DNA of 64,000 nt, from positions 1 to 64,000 of the forward strand of contig NZ_CABVPX010000024.1 of NCBI RefSeq assembly GCF_902499125.1, read 5' to 3'. The notes beneath the pieces were generated by a model that saw only the letters and a list, made by a program, of their open reading frames with translations, ran no database searches and was not told the origin of the DNA. The number at the start of each line of letters is the position of its first letter. Position 1 is the stretch's first letter. The DNA is from Burkholderia arboris (lineage in GTDB: Bacteria > Pseudomonadota > Gammaproteobacteria > Burkholderiales > Burkholderiaceae). A program made the translations under genes and the position numbers. Of this stretch, positions 44,777-54,904 are shown piece after piece.

Positions 44777-46189
44777 TCAGGCATGCGCGGGATGCGCGGG
44801 TTCGGATACGGCTGCCGGCCGGTGCTGCGCGCCGGTGTGCCACGCAGGCAGGCGCGGGCCGGCGCCGAACAGCTTCTCGCGCAGCGTCGGCGCGGGATCG
44901 TAGTCTTCCTTGTAGACACCGCGGTTCTGCAGTTCCGGCACGACCCAGTCGACGAAATCCGCGAACGACTCGGGCATCACGGTGCGCGTCAGGTTGAAGC
45001 CGTCGATGCCGGTCTCGTCGATCCACGACTGCAGCTCGTCCGCGACCTGTGACGGCGAGCCGACGATCGGCGCATAGCGGCCGCCGAGCGACATCTGTTC
45101 GAGCATCCGGCGCACGGTCCACGTACCGGTCGTGCTCTTGCGCGAGATCGCGTCGACGGCCGACTGGATCGAATCGGTCTTCACGTACGAAATCGGCTCG
45201 TCCAGGCCGTACTGCGCAAAGTCGATGCCGGTCGAGCTCGCGAAATGCGCGAGGCCGGCTTCGGGGCTCGCATAGCGCCGGTATTCGTCGAACTTCTCTC
45301 GTGCGAGCCGTTCGGTCTCGGCCGTCACGACGCTGACGCCCGCGAAGATCTTGATCGATGCCGGGTCGCGCCCCTGCCGTGCAGCCGCCGCGCGAATGTC
45401 GAGCGCTGCCGCGCGTGCGGCCGCCTTGCTTTGCCCGTTCACGAACACGCATTCCGCATGACGGCCCGCGAACTCGACGCCGCGCGCGGACGAACCGGCC
45501 TGGTACAGCACCGGCGTGCGCTGCAGCGACGGCTCGCTGAGATGAATCGCGTCGATCGAATAGAACGGCCCGTCGTGCTTCACGCGCCGCACCTTGCCCG
45601 GCTGCGCGAACACGCGCGCCTGCGCGTCGCGGATCACCGCATCGTCGTCCCAGCTCAGTTCCCACAGCTTGTAGACGACGTCCATGTAGTCGTCCGCGCG
45701 CTCGTAGCGGTCGTCGTGGCCGATCTGCTGCGCGAGGCCCATCCCGCGCGCGGCGCTGTCGAGGTAACCGGTGACGATGTTCCAGCCCACGCGGCCTTTC
45801 GTCAGATGATCGAGCGTCGACATGCGGCGTGCGAACAGGTAAGGCGGTTCGTAGGTCAGGTTCGCGGTCACGCCGAAGCCGAGATGCCGCGTGACCTGCG
45901 CCATCGCGGGCACGAGCAGCAGCGGATCGTTGACGGGCACCTGCACCGATTCGCGCAGCGCGGCATCGGGGCCGCCGCCGAACACGTCGTACACGCCGAC
46001 GATGTCCGCGAGAAAGATCCCGTCGAACTTGCCGCGCTCGAGCGTCTTCGCGAGATCGGCCCAGTAGTCGAGATCGGTGTAGTGCGCGGAGCGGTCGCGC
46101 GGATGCGTCCACAGCCCGTGGTTGATGTGCCCGACGCAGTTCATGTTGAACGCGTTGAGCAGGATCTTCTTGCGGTTCGCCGTCGTCAT
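44777..46189 (-). CDS. LLM-class flavin-dependent monooxygenase (NtaA/SnaA/DszA type)
   Basis: A 470-residue bacterial-luciferase-like monooxygenase. AFNMNCVGHINHGLW near the start and GRVGWNIVTGYLDSAARG are hallmarks of the NtaA/SnaA/DszA group, which needs a partner flavin reductase. It would oxidise an organosulfur substrate to release sulfite. GGAGG precedes the ATG at 46189. A flavin reductase gene is not in this operon and must be elsewhere. Confidence 0.9.
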   Translation of the reverse strand: MTTANRKKILLNAFNMNCVGHINHGLWTHPRDRSAHYTDLDYWADLAKTLERGKFDGIFLADIVGVYDVFGGGPDAALRESVQVPVNDPLLLVPAMAQVTRHLGFGVTANLTYEPPYLFARRMSTLDHLTKGRVGWNIVTGYLDSAARGMGLAQQIGHDDRYERADDYMDVVYKLWELSWDDDAVIRDAQARVFAQPGKVRRVKHDGPFYSIDAIHLSEPSLQRTPVLYQAGSSARGVEFAGRHAECVFVNGQSKAAARAAALDIRAAAARQGRDPASIKIFAGVSVVTAETERLAREKFDEYRRYASPEAGLAHFASSTGIDFAQYGLDEPISYVKTDSIQSAVDAISRKSTTGTWTVRRMLEQMSLGGRYAPIVGSPSQVADELQSWIDETGIDGFNLTRTVMPESFADFVDWVVPELQNRGVYKEDYDPAPTLREKLFGAGPRLPAWHTGAQHRPAAVSEPAHPAHA

Positions 46190-46200
46190 GCTGGCCTCCG

Positions 46201-47031
46201 TCACCACGCGATCGCGTACAGCGAGCCGAATGCGTTGTCGAGCGCACGGCGCACGGCCGGCGAGTGCTGGTAGATCGCGATGAACTTGCGAATGCGCGGA
46301 TCGTTCGCGCTCTCGGGCCGCACGACCCACTGGATCGCGAAGCTCTTGTTCTCGGTGCCGTCGAACAGCAGTGCGCTGTTCGGGTCGGTCGTGCCGGCGA
46401 GCTTGATGAAGCTCGGGTAGCCCTGCGCGAGATCGACGTCGTCGAGCGAACGCGCGAGCTGCGACGCTTCGAGCGGGATGATCTTCAGGTGCTTCGGGTT
46501 GGCGACGATGTCGTGCGTGGTCGCACGGTAATCGGTGCCCGGCTTCAGCGTGATGAGCCCCGCGCGCTGCAGCAGCAACAGCCCGCGCCCGCCGTTGACC
46601 GGATCGTTCGCGATCGCGACGCGCGCGCCGTCCTTCAGCTCGGCGAAGCTTTTCACCTTCTTCGAATAGAGGCCGATCTTCATGATCGTGCCGGGCGCGA
46701 TCGAGATGAAGTTGTAGCCGCCCTGCTTCTTCGCGTTCTCGAGAAACGGGATGTGCTGGAAGTAGTTGACGTCGATGTCCTTGTTCGCGAGCGCCGCGTT
46801 CGGCGTATTCCAGTCGGTGAACTCGACGATCTTGACGTCGAGCCCCTGCTCTTTCGCCTCCTTCGCGGCGATTTTCAGTGCTTCGATCTGCGGGCTGGTC
46901 GAGATGCCGACCTTCAGCGGCGCGGTGTCGGCGCGCGCGCCGTTCAGCAGCACGACGCCGAGCAGCGCGGCCATCAGCACGCGGGCCGCGCGGCCGGCGG
47001 AAAAGCGGGCGGAAAAAACGGGATGCAGCAT
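46201..47031 (-). CDS. metQ: MetQ-type (NlpA) substrate-binding protein
   Basis: A 276-residue NlpA/MetQ-family binding protein: ALKIAAKEAKEQGLDVKIVEFTDW, NYFQHIPFLENAKK and FAIQWVVRPE are typical. The signal peptide ends near NGARA with no lipobox Cys, so it is soluble in the periplasm rather than a lipoprotein. AGGAGAG precedes the ATG at 47031. It heads the sulfur operon, 11 bp before the monooxygenase. Confidence 0.9.
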   Translation of the reverse strand: MLHPVFSARFSAGRAARVLMAALLGVVLLNGARADTAPLKVGISTSPQIEALKIAAKEAKEQGLDVKIVEFTDWNTPNAALANKDIDVNYFQHIPFLENAKKQGGYNFISIAPGTIMKIGLYSKKVKSFAELKDGARVAIANDPVNGGRGLLLLQRAGLITLKPGTDYRATTHDIVANPKHLKIIPLEASQLARSLDDVDLAQGYPSFIKLAGTTDPNSALLFDGTENKSFAIQWVVRPESANDPRIRKFIAIYQHSPAVRRALDNAFGSLYAIAW

Positions 47032-47268
47032 GAAACCACTCTCCTGTCCAAAGACGGTATCGACGGATGAGCGACGCCGCGGCGAACGCGCAGGCGTTCT
47101 CCGGACAGTCGTCGTCGCGTCGGAAAAGGATCAGCCGATGATAGAGAGCGGCGCAGGGGCGGTCTACGAAGCGATTGTGCGAAGAAAATCGCGCGCGGCG
47201 ATATGGCGGGCGTCCGAGCGGCCGGCCGGGCGAATCGGAGGCCAGACCGGGCGTCCGGCCGGCCGTCT

Positions 47269-47284
47269 GGCCGAAATCTCGGCC
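47269..47284 (+). promoter_or_regulatory. Upstream activator site 1 for the transporter promoter
   Basis: GGCCGA and TCGGCC form a perfect inverted repeat with a 4-bp centre. Its midpoint is 32 bp (about three helical turns) from that of site 2, the spacing expected for cooperative NtrC-type binding. Confidence 0.65.
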
Positions 47285-47300
47285 CGGGGCACCGGGCGAA

Positions 47301-47316
47301 TTCCGAGATCTCGGCC
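47301..47316 (+). promoter_or_regulatory. Upstream activator site 2 for the transporter promoter
   Basis: CCGAGATCTCGG is a perfect 12-bp palindrome that shares ATCTCGGCC with site 1. It ends about 84 bp before the sigma-54 promoter, a usual distance for a DctD-like enhancer. Confidence 0.65.
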
Positions 47317-47399
47317 ATCCCGCCGGGCAATCCTTTCCGCAGACGAAACAAATCCCTTATAAATCAAGGCATTGAAAATATTCCGGCAGGCCGGATTCC

Positions 47400-47414
47400 T
47401 GGCACGGGGGTTGC
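47400..47414 (+). promoter_or_regulatory. Sigma-54 promoter of the 2-hydroxycarboxylate transporter
   Basis: TGGCACG-GGGG-TTGC matches the -24/-12 consensus exactly. Transcription would start near 47426, about 50 nt before the start codon. It fits the sigma-54-dependent activator encoded downstream. Confidence 0.88.
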
Positions 47415-47475
47415 GTAATAGACGGCACACGATGCCGCGAAGCAAAGCAGGCATTCCAACATCAGGAGACACGTC

Positions 47476-48840
47476 TTGCAGACCTCTATCCATACCCCGT
47501 CCCATCCGGAGCCGGTTTCCGACGCCGTCGCCACCCCGCGCGAGCGCTTCTGGCCGGAAGGCTGGTGGAAGCTCATGGAAATCCGCATCGGCATCATTCC
47601 GCTGCCGGTCTACGTGATCCTGTTCGCGCTGATCGTCGGCTTCTCGGTGACGGGCAAGGTACCTGGCGAGATCTCGATGGCGATCGCCGTGCTCGCGTTC
47701 TTCGGCTTCACCTGCGCCGAACTCGGCAAGCGCCTGCCGCTCCTGCGCAACATCGGCGCGGCCGCGATCTTCGCGACCTTCGTGCCGTCGGCGCTCACGT
47801 ACTACCACGTGCTGCCGAAGCCGGTGCTGAACCTGACGGTCGAATTCACGAAGTCGACCAACTTCCTGTACCTGTTCATCGCGTCGATCATCGTCGGCAG
47901 CATCCTGAGCATGGATCGCCGCGTACTGATCCAGGGCTTCGTGAAGATCTTCGTCCCGCTCGCGGCCGGCTCGGTCGCCGCGGCGATCGTCGGCACGGCC
48001 GTCGGCACCGCGCTCGGCCTCGGCGCACGCCACACGCTGTTGTATATCGTCGTGCCGATCATGGCCGGTGGCGTCGGCGAAGGCGCGATTCCGCTGTCGA
48101 TCGGCTATTCGGAACTGATGCACCTGCCGCAGGGCGAGATGTTCGCGATGGTGCTGCCGCCGGTGATGCTCGGCAGCCTGACCGCGATCATCCTGTCGGG
48201 CGCGCTCGACATGCTCGGCAAGCGCCTGCCGCACCTGACCGGCAACGGCCGCCTGCAGGTCGGCGAAAGCGGCGACATGACGCCGGAGAACGAAGAGATC
48301 CGCGGCCACGTCGACGTCACGCACATCGCGGGCGCCGGCATCACGGCGATCACGCTGTACCTCGTCGGCCTGATGGCGCACAAGCTGTTCGGCCTGCCCG
48401 CACCGGTCGCGATGCTGTTCCTCGCGGTGCTGGTGAAGCTCGCACGCGCGGTGTCGCCGCCGCTGCAGGAAGGCGCATTCGTCGTCTACAAGTTCTTCTC
48501 GACCGCCGTCACGTATCCGCTGCTGTTCGCGATCGGCGTCGCGATGACGCCGTGGGACAAGCTGACCGCCGCCTTCACGATCGTCAACGTGGTCACGATC
48601 GTGTCGACCGTCGCGACGCTGATGGGCACCGGTTTCGTGGTCGGCCGCCTGCTGAAGATGTACCCTATCGACACCGCAATCGTGAACGCCTGCCACAGCG
48701 GGCAAGGCGGCACCGGCGACGTCGCGATCCTGACCGCCGCGAACCGGATGCAGCTGATGCCGTTCGCGCAGATCGCCACGCGGATCGGCGGCGCAATCGT
48801 CGTCACGGTGACGCTGATCCTGGTCACGCACTTCGGATAA
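47476..48840 (+). CDS. 2-hydroxycarboxylate transporter (CitS/MleP family)
   Basis: A 454-residue membrane protein of the 2-HCT family with about 11 spans. GGVGEGAIPLSIGY and NACHSGQGGTGDVAILTA are the two re-entrant-loop motifs (GGXG) of the family. It should carry citrate, malate or lactate with sodium or protons. The TTG at 47476 is the likely start: AGGAG lies 8-9 nt upstream, and no ATG fits. It is driven by the sigma-54 promoter and lies just before a DctBD-like pair. Confidence 0.92.
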   Translation: MQTSIHTPSHPEPVSDAVATPRERFWPEGWWKLMEIRIGIIPLPVYVILFALIVGFSVTGKVPGEISMAIAVLAFFGFTCAELGKRLPLLRNIGAAAIFATFVPSALTYYHVLPKPVLNLTVEFTKSTNFLYLFIASIIVGSILSMDRRVLIQGFVKIFVPLAAGSVAAAIVGTAVGTALGLGARHTLLYIVVPIMAGGVGEGAIPLSIGYSELMHLPQGEMFAMVLPPVMLGSLTAIILSGALDMLGKRLPHLTGNGRLQVGESGDMTPENEEIRGHVDVTHIAGAGITAITLYLVGLMAHKLFGLPAPVAMLFLAVLVKLARAVSPPLQEGAFVVYKFFSTAVTYPLLFAIGVAMTPWDKLTAAFTIVNVVTIVSTVATLMGTGFVVGRLLKMYPIDTAIVNACHSGQGGTGDVAILTAANRMQLMPFAQIATRIGGAIVVTVTLILVTHFG

Positions 48841-48912
48841 TGCGCGGCCGCGCGCACCGTCGCGCAGGCTGCTTCGCACGCGCCGCCGCCGGCCTTGCCG
48901 GCGCGCGGCGCG

Positions 48913-48957
48913 CATCGTTACGGCACGCATCGTTACGGCGGGCATCGTTACGGCGAG
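48913..48957 (+). repeat. Three tandem 15-bp repeats before the sensor kinase
   Basis: Three consecutive 15-bp units start with CATCGTTACGGC and differ only in their last three bases. They lie between the transporter and the kinase. The unit length is a multiple of three, and in the kinase frame it would read as repeated His-Arg-Tyr-Gly. Copy number may vary between strains. Confidence 0.85.
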
Positions 48958-49014
48958 CAGTTGCGGAGGGCCGGTAGCGGACGGCCGATAGCGGACAGGC
49001 GGCAGCGGGCTTCG

Positions 49015-50890
49015 ATGAGGGCGAACGTGCAAAAAGGCTTCAAGGGAATCCCGTGGTGGGGCTGGGCATCGGCCGCCGTGCTGTATGTCGGCGTGGCCGG
49101 TGCGGCCGTCGATTTCGCGTGGGAACGCGCGATCGACGCGCTCGAGGAAACCGGCGCGCACCGGCTCGACCTGTATGCGTCGAGCCTCAAGAGCGAGCTC
49201 GGCCGCTTCGAGATCCTGCCCGGCCTCGTCGCGCGCCAGGACGGCGTGCGCGCGATGCTGAAGGCCGCGCCGCACGATGCGCCCGCACTCGTGCACTCGG
49301 TGAACACCTACCTCGAAGCCGTGAACCGCGACGCGGGCAGCGGCGCGGTCGACGTGATCGACCTGCAAGGCGAGGTGATCGCCGCCAGCAACTGGAACGA
49401 GACGATCAGCTTCGTCGGCACCAACGTGTCGTACCGGCCGTACTTCAAGGACGCGCTCGCGCGCGGCAGCGGCCGCTTCTTCGGGATCGGCACCAACACC
49501 GGCGTGCCGGGCGTCTACTTCGCAAGCGCCGTGCGCGACGACGGCGTGCCGATCGGCGTGGCCGCCGTGAAGATCAGCGTCGATCCGCTCGAATCGGCGT
49601 GGCGCGCGCCGGGCGTCGCCGCAATGGTCGTCGACAGCAACGGCGTGGTCGTGATCTCGACCGAGCCCGCATGGAAATTCACCGCGCTGCGCCCGATCAC
49701 CGCGCAGCAGCAGCGCGACATCCAGGCGTCGCGCCAATACGCGGGCCGCACCGTCGACGCGCTGCCGTATCGCCGCATCGGCGACCGCAGCTCGGCCGCG
49801 TGGTTCGGCACCTTCCCCGATCTGCGCCACGCCGGCCGCGCCACGCGCTATCTCGTGATGTCGCGCCCCGCACCGCAGGCCGGCGATTCGCTGATGGTGC
49901 TGCTCGACATCGCGGGCGCACGGCGCCAGCAGCAGACGGCGTTCGTGTTCGTCACCGGCGCGTTCCTGATCGCCGCGCTGCTGGCCGGTTACGCGATCCA
50001 GCGCCGCCGGGCGATCGTCGCGCGGCTGAATGCGCAGGACGCGCTGCGCCTCGCGAACGACCGGCTCGAACTGACCGTCGAGCAGCGCACGGCCGCGCTG
50101 ACGGCCGCGAACGAGCGGATGCAGCGCGAGATCGTCGAGCGCGAACGCACCGAACAGCGGCTGCGCGCATCGCAACAGGAAGTCGTGCACGCGGGCAAGC
50201 TCGCGGTGCTCGGGCAGATGGCCGCCGGCCTCACGCACGAGCTGAACCAGCCGCTCGTCGCGATCCGCACGCTATGCGACAACGCGCGCACGTTCTTCGA
50301 GCGCGGGCAGCCGGCGCCGGCGCTCGCGAATCTCGAGCGGATCGGCAAGCTGGTCGACAGCATGGCCGTGCTCACCGGCGAGCTGAAGACCTTCGCGCGC
50401 AAGCCCGATGTCGAGCGCGTCGCGGTGTCGCTGAACGAGGCCGTCGCGCATGCGCGATTGATCTACGACGCGCGGATCCGCGACGAAAGCGTGCGGCTCG
50501 ACGTGAACATCGCGCCCGGCACGACCGTCTCGGCCGAATCGAGCCAGTTGCAGCAGGTGATCGTGAACCTGCTCGGCAATGCGCTCGACGCGGTGCACGA
50601 CGCGCCGGTGCGCCGCATCGTCATCGCGGCCAGCGGGCCGGACGACGTCGGCCGCGTGCGCTTCACGGTGGCCGACAGCGGCGCCGGCATCGCGCCCGAC
50701 GTGCTGCCGCACCTGTTCGAGCCGTTCGTCACGACCAAGCCGCGCGGCCAGGGTCTCGGGCTCGGCCTCGCGATCACGTCGCGCATCGTCGAGGCGTTCG
50801 GCGCGAAGATCGCCGCGACGAACCGCGACGAAGGCGGCGCGCAGTTCAGTATCGAATTCGCGGCGGCGACGCCGCAACAAAGGATAGAGC

Positions 50891-50901
<11 letters not shown>
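49015..50901 (+). CDS. DctB-like sensor histidine kinase
   Basis: A 628-residue kinase. A first membrane span (about 12-32), a periplasmic double-PAS/Cache sensor (about 40-290), and a second span (about 305-325) are followed by a coiled coil. The phospho-His is in GLTHELNQPL, with the N box QQVIVNLLGNALDA and G boxes ADSGAGIAP and GQGLGLGLAI. The ATG at 49015 gives normal length; the frame is open to 48895 across the repeats. It should sense a carboxylate and drive the response regulator that overlaps it by 11 nt. Confidence 0.9.
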
Positions 50902-52252
<1,351 letters not shown>

Positions 52253-52277
52253 CGCGAACGAGGATACGCACAACAGC

Positions 52278-52607
52278 ATGGATCGCATCGAAGTCACCGA
52301 ACACGGCCGCATCACGGGCCACCTGATCCGCGGCGTTACGCGCGCGCAGAAAACCTTCCGCCCGAGCGACTGGCCCGAGCGCCTCGCGGGCGTCATCACG
52401 CTGTTCGTCGGCGAACGGCGGCCCGGCTATCCGTGCGCGCTGTCGCGGCTCGCGATGCCCGTCGTCGACGGCAACGTCAAATGCCTGTTCGTGTCGGACG
52501 AATTGCGCGACGCGTGCGCCGACGCATTCGACTTCGCGATGCAGTTCGCCGCCGACAACGACCTTCCCGTCGAGCTTCAGACCACGCCCGCGTTGACGGT
52601 GCGCTGA
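52278..52607 (+). CDS. Small conserved protein (DUF3579-like)
   Basis: A 109-residue protein that resembles DUF3579: ITGHLIRGVTRAQKTFRPSDW, LAGVITLF and VDGNVKCLFVSDEL. No signal peptide or membrane span. It follows the response regulator by 25 bp and may be cotranscribed. Role unknown. It is the last gene with normal high-GC composition before the accessory patch. Confidence 0.78.
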   Translation: MDRIEVTEHGRITGHLIRGVTRAQKTFRPSDWPERLAGVITLFVGERRPGYPCALSRLAMPVVDGNVKCLFVSDELRDACADAFDFAMQFAADNDLPVELQTTPALTVR

Positions 52608-52734
52608 AATGCGGGTAGCGCTCAGTGGTTTAGAAACGCTAGCAAAACGAGGCACTCGTGACAGTCTCTGCCTGCATCATCTGCTGGCTACAGCCTCAAA
52701 ATTCAATGTGTCAGGGTTTCCAAGATCTCGCGCG

Positions 52735-53426
52735 TCAAGGGTGCCGTCTTAAACCGGCACTGTCACCATTTCCGGTGTTACGCGCGATCGTTTCCGCTAC
52801 TAGCGCAGTCGTCGATCGATCGTCAACCGGACGTCGTTGATCCTGCATCAGCCAACGTATCAACGGCGTCGCGATAAAGGTACTCGTAATGGCCATGATG
52901 ACGAGCATCGTGAAGGTCTGCTTGGGGAGCACGCCAAGGTCGTAACCAATGTTCAACGCGATCAGCTCCATCAATGCACGCGTATTCATCGAAACACCGA
53001 TCGCCGCCGCGCTCCGTCGGCTTTCCCCCATGATTCGACTAGCGATATAGGTTCCACCGAACTTCGCAACGAACGCGAGCAGGCATACCAAGCCACAAAC
53101 CACCCAGTCATGCAGTGTCGCCAGGGACCCCACGTCGGTTCGCAGCCCCGTATAAGCAAAGAACACGGGGATAAAAAACACGTGTACGAAGCCGCTTACC
53201 CGCTCGTTCCAGTGCGTCACAAATTGCCGGTTGTCATGCAGTGCAACACCTATCACAAAACCGCCGATGATCGCGAAAATACCCAGGTTACTCGTGATCG
53301 ACGCCGAAACGAGTAGCGCCAGGAGTATCCAGGCAATCGCCCCCGTACTTAAATGCCGTTCCGCGGCCAGGACGCGCGAAAGCCAATATCGCATTGCAGG
53401 GCGCACGACCAACAGCACGGCAGATT
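52735..53426 (-). pseudogene. 5'-truncated cation/proton antiporter (CPA2/Kef type)
   Basis: Only the C-terminal half of a CPA2-type antiporter is left. It has several membrane spans, NLGIFAIIGGFVIGVALHD, FFIPVFFAYTGLRTD and MNTRALMELIALNIGYDLG, all typical of the family. The open frame runs further to 53733, but beyond about 53427 it no longer looks like an antiporter and overlaps a peroxiredoxin on the same strand in another frame. The left-hand join is inside the first codons of a flavoprotein gene. No start codon or ribosome site is evident, so it is a remnant. Confidence 0.82.
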
Positions 53427-53465
53427 GCCAGACACGCCAGAACCGATAATGACGATTCTTGCCAT
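53427..53465 (-). pseudogene. First 13 codons of an FAD/NAD(P)-dependent oxidoreductase gene
   Basis: An ATG at 53463-53465 with AGGA upstream opens a frame reading MARIVIIGSGVSG, the dinucleotide-fold start of sulfide:quinone- and ferredoxin-reductase-type flavoproteins. After the last Gly the resemblance stops, where the antiporter remnant begins in another frame. It lies about 55 bp after the peroxiredoxin, so the two were probably an operon before a deletion removed the rest. Confidence 0.6.
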
Positions 53466-53521
53466 ATGTAAGAGTCCTTATTTTATTGATAGCGGTAATG
53501 AAAGCGTTCCCCCTCGATTGA

Positions 53522-54166
53522 TCAGAGCGCCTTGACGATGCGCACGATCTCTGCAGGTTCCAGTCGGCGGGTATAGTCGCTGTCGACAAAGGCATACGCG
53601 ACACTTCCGTCCTTGCCGATGACATACGTTGCGGCAAGTGGAAGCTCGTAGCTCGCATCCCCATTGAAGTCCGGCAGATCGACGCCAAGATCCCGATAAA
53701 TCGGCCGTATGTCGAAGGCAAGCGAAAACACAAGGCCGAAGGATCGCGCGATGTGGTTCCCCGTATCGCTCAGCACCGGAAAGGCGATCGCGCCTGCCTT
53801 CACCGTGGCCGCCGTCGAGTGCGGGGTCTGCGGCGAAACCGCGACCAAGGTTGCACCTGCCTCCCGGATTTCCGGAAGCGCACGCTGAAGCGCCGCCAAG
53901 GTCAAGTTGCAGAACGGGCACCATTGTCCCCGGTAGAAGGTCAGGACAACCGGTCCGTCCTTGAGCAATTCGTTCAATCGCACAGCGCGACCCTCAGCAT
54001 CGGGGAGTTCAAAGACCGGGGCGCGCGCGCCTGCCTTCAATGCTGTTTCCGCAATCCCCGAGGCTGCGAGATCCGCAGCGGCCTTACCCATCGCCTGCAG
54101 TGCCTCCGCTGGCACCGTATCGGCCATTCCGGCCTTGAGCACATCGATTTGAGCCGACAGTGACAT
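53522..54166 (-). CDS. AhpC/TSA-family peroxiredoxin-like protein
   Basis: A 214-residue thioredoxin-fold protein. LTFYRGQWCPFCNLTLAAL holds a CxxC pair (the first Cys would be the peroxidatic one), and LVAVSPQTPHST and FPVLSDTGNHIARSFGL are typical of the peroxiredoxin-like group. It reduces peroxides or acts as a thiol oxidoreductase. It seems intact. The gene is less GC-rich than the rest of the window and sits in the accessory patch. Confidence 0.9.
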   Translation of the reverse strand: MSLSAQIDVLKAGMADTVPAEALQAMGKAAADLAASGIAETALKAGARAPVFELPDAEGRAVRLNELLKDGPVVLTFYRGQWCPFCNLTLAALQRALPEIREAGATLVAVSPQTPHSTAATVKAGAIAFPVLSDTGNHIARSFGLVFSLAFDIRPIYRDLGVDLPDFNGDASYELPLAATYVIGKDGSVAYAFVDSDYTRRLEPAEIVRIVKAL

Positions 54167-54190
54167 GATGACAATCTCCTTGATAACTGG

Positions 54191-54538
54191 CTAACGCTTA
54201 TGTTTACCCGGCAAAACATGATGGGGCGAGAACTTCATCCCGGATTGCGTGGGAACCGTGATGCCTCGCGTCACATAGGCGTCGTGCACCAAGCGAAACG
54301 CTTGCTCCCGTTGCGGAAAATTCGCGGCAAGACCAATCGTGATGCCGTCAAGCTCCGCCTCGTCAATCACCCATCGTCGCACCATCTCCCTGCGGTACAT
54401 ACCCGCAGGAATCAAACGACGCACCAAGGTATGTCGCGACGTGACGCGGTCTCTCCGTATGTATGCGTTGACGTCCGGCCGAGCCGCACCCCGCTCATTC
54501 TTCAATTGCAACACCTGGCCCTCCTGGCCAATAGCCAC
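54191..54538 (-). pseudogene. Possible truncated N-acyl amino acid synthase (FeeM-like)
   Basis: The frame lacks a good start codon at its right end (a GTG at 54538 without a ribosome site). Its C-terminal part, from the ATG at about 54384, reads WVIDEAELDGITIGLAANF, REQAFRLVHDAYVTRGI and MKFSPHHVLPGK. That is like the beginning of the GNAT-fold N-acyl amino acid synthase family. The frame then stops after only a few residues, where about 150 more would be expected. So a 3' truncation at about 54195 is likely. Family call is tentative. Confidence 0.45.
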
Positions 54539-54631
54539 TCCATCGGCAATCCGCCCATCGATAGGCGTCGATCGTCAACCCGTGCCAACGGGCGACGAAG
54601 GCGGATCGCGTCTCCATGCTTTCTATGAGCC

Positions 54632-54670
54632 ATATAGTTCGTCAACAGATTGTATGGCATCTAACTATAT
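54632..54670. promoter_or_regulatory. Long-spaced inverted repeat in the accessory patch
   Basis: ATATAGTT and AACTATAT form a perfect 8-bp inverted repeat with a 23-bp centre, in AT-rich DNA. It is upstream of the FeeM-like remnant and of the MarR gene. It may be an operator or a stem in a leader RNA. Otherwise 54539-54904 has no gene. Confidence 0.45.
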
Positions 54671-54873
54671 TCTCAACGGTACCCGACCTTGTCAAGCGCC
54701 GCGTCTATTGAAGATCTGCGTGGACTTCACAAGACGAGTTCTGTGTCTTCAGCGAATGCCCAAATGAGCGCGCACATTCGTCGAGCATCAGAGACTGTGC
54801 CTACGGCAGCAAACCACCGCGTACATGCCCCTCACAACTTGACCACCTGCATCACGCCCTATAAAGTTAGGCA

Positions 54874-54886
54874 CCTTGTAATAAGG
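54874..54886. promoter_or_regulatory. Candidate MarR operator
   Basis: CCTT-GTAAT-AAGG is a short inverted repeat 18 bp before the MarR ATG, flanked by a repeated AGGCAC. The location suits autoregulation. Confidence 0.4.
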
Positions 54887-54904
54887 CACGCTACCATCAT
54901 ATAT

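Noticed and set aside
48913..48957. Tandem repeats as a possible CRISPR array
   Set aside because: The units are only 15 bp, adjoin without spacers and no cas genes are near.
47164..50238. 1,024-residue minus-strand frame
   Set aside because: It runs antisense through the transporter and kinase genes, and its composition is that of a shadow.
52735..53733. Full 332-residue frame as an intact antiporter
   Set aside because: The first 100 or so residues are not hydrophobic, overlap the peroxiredoxin gene and start beyond a clear junction at about 53426.
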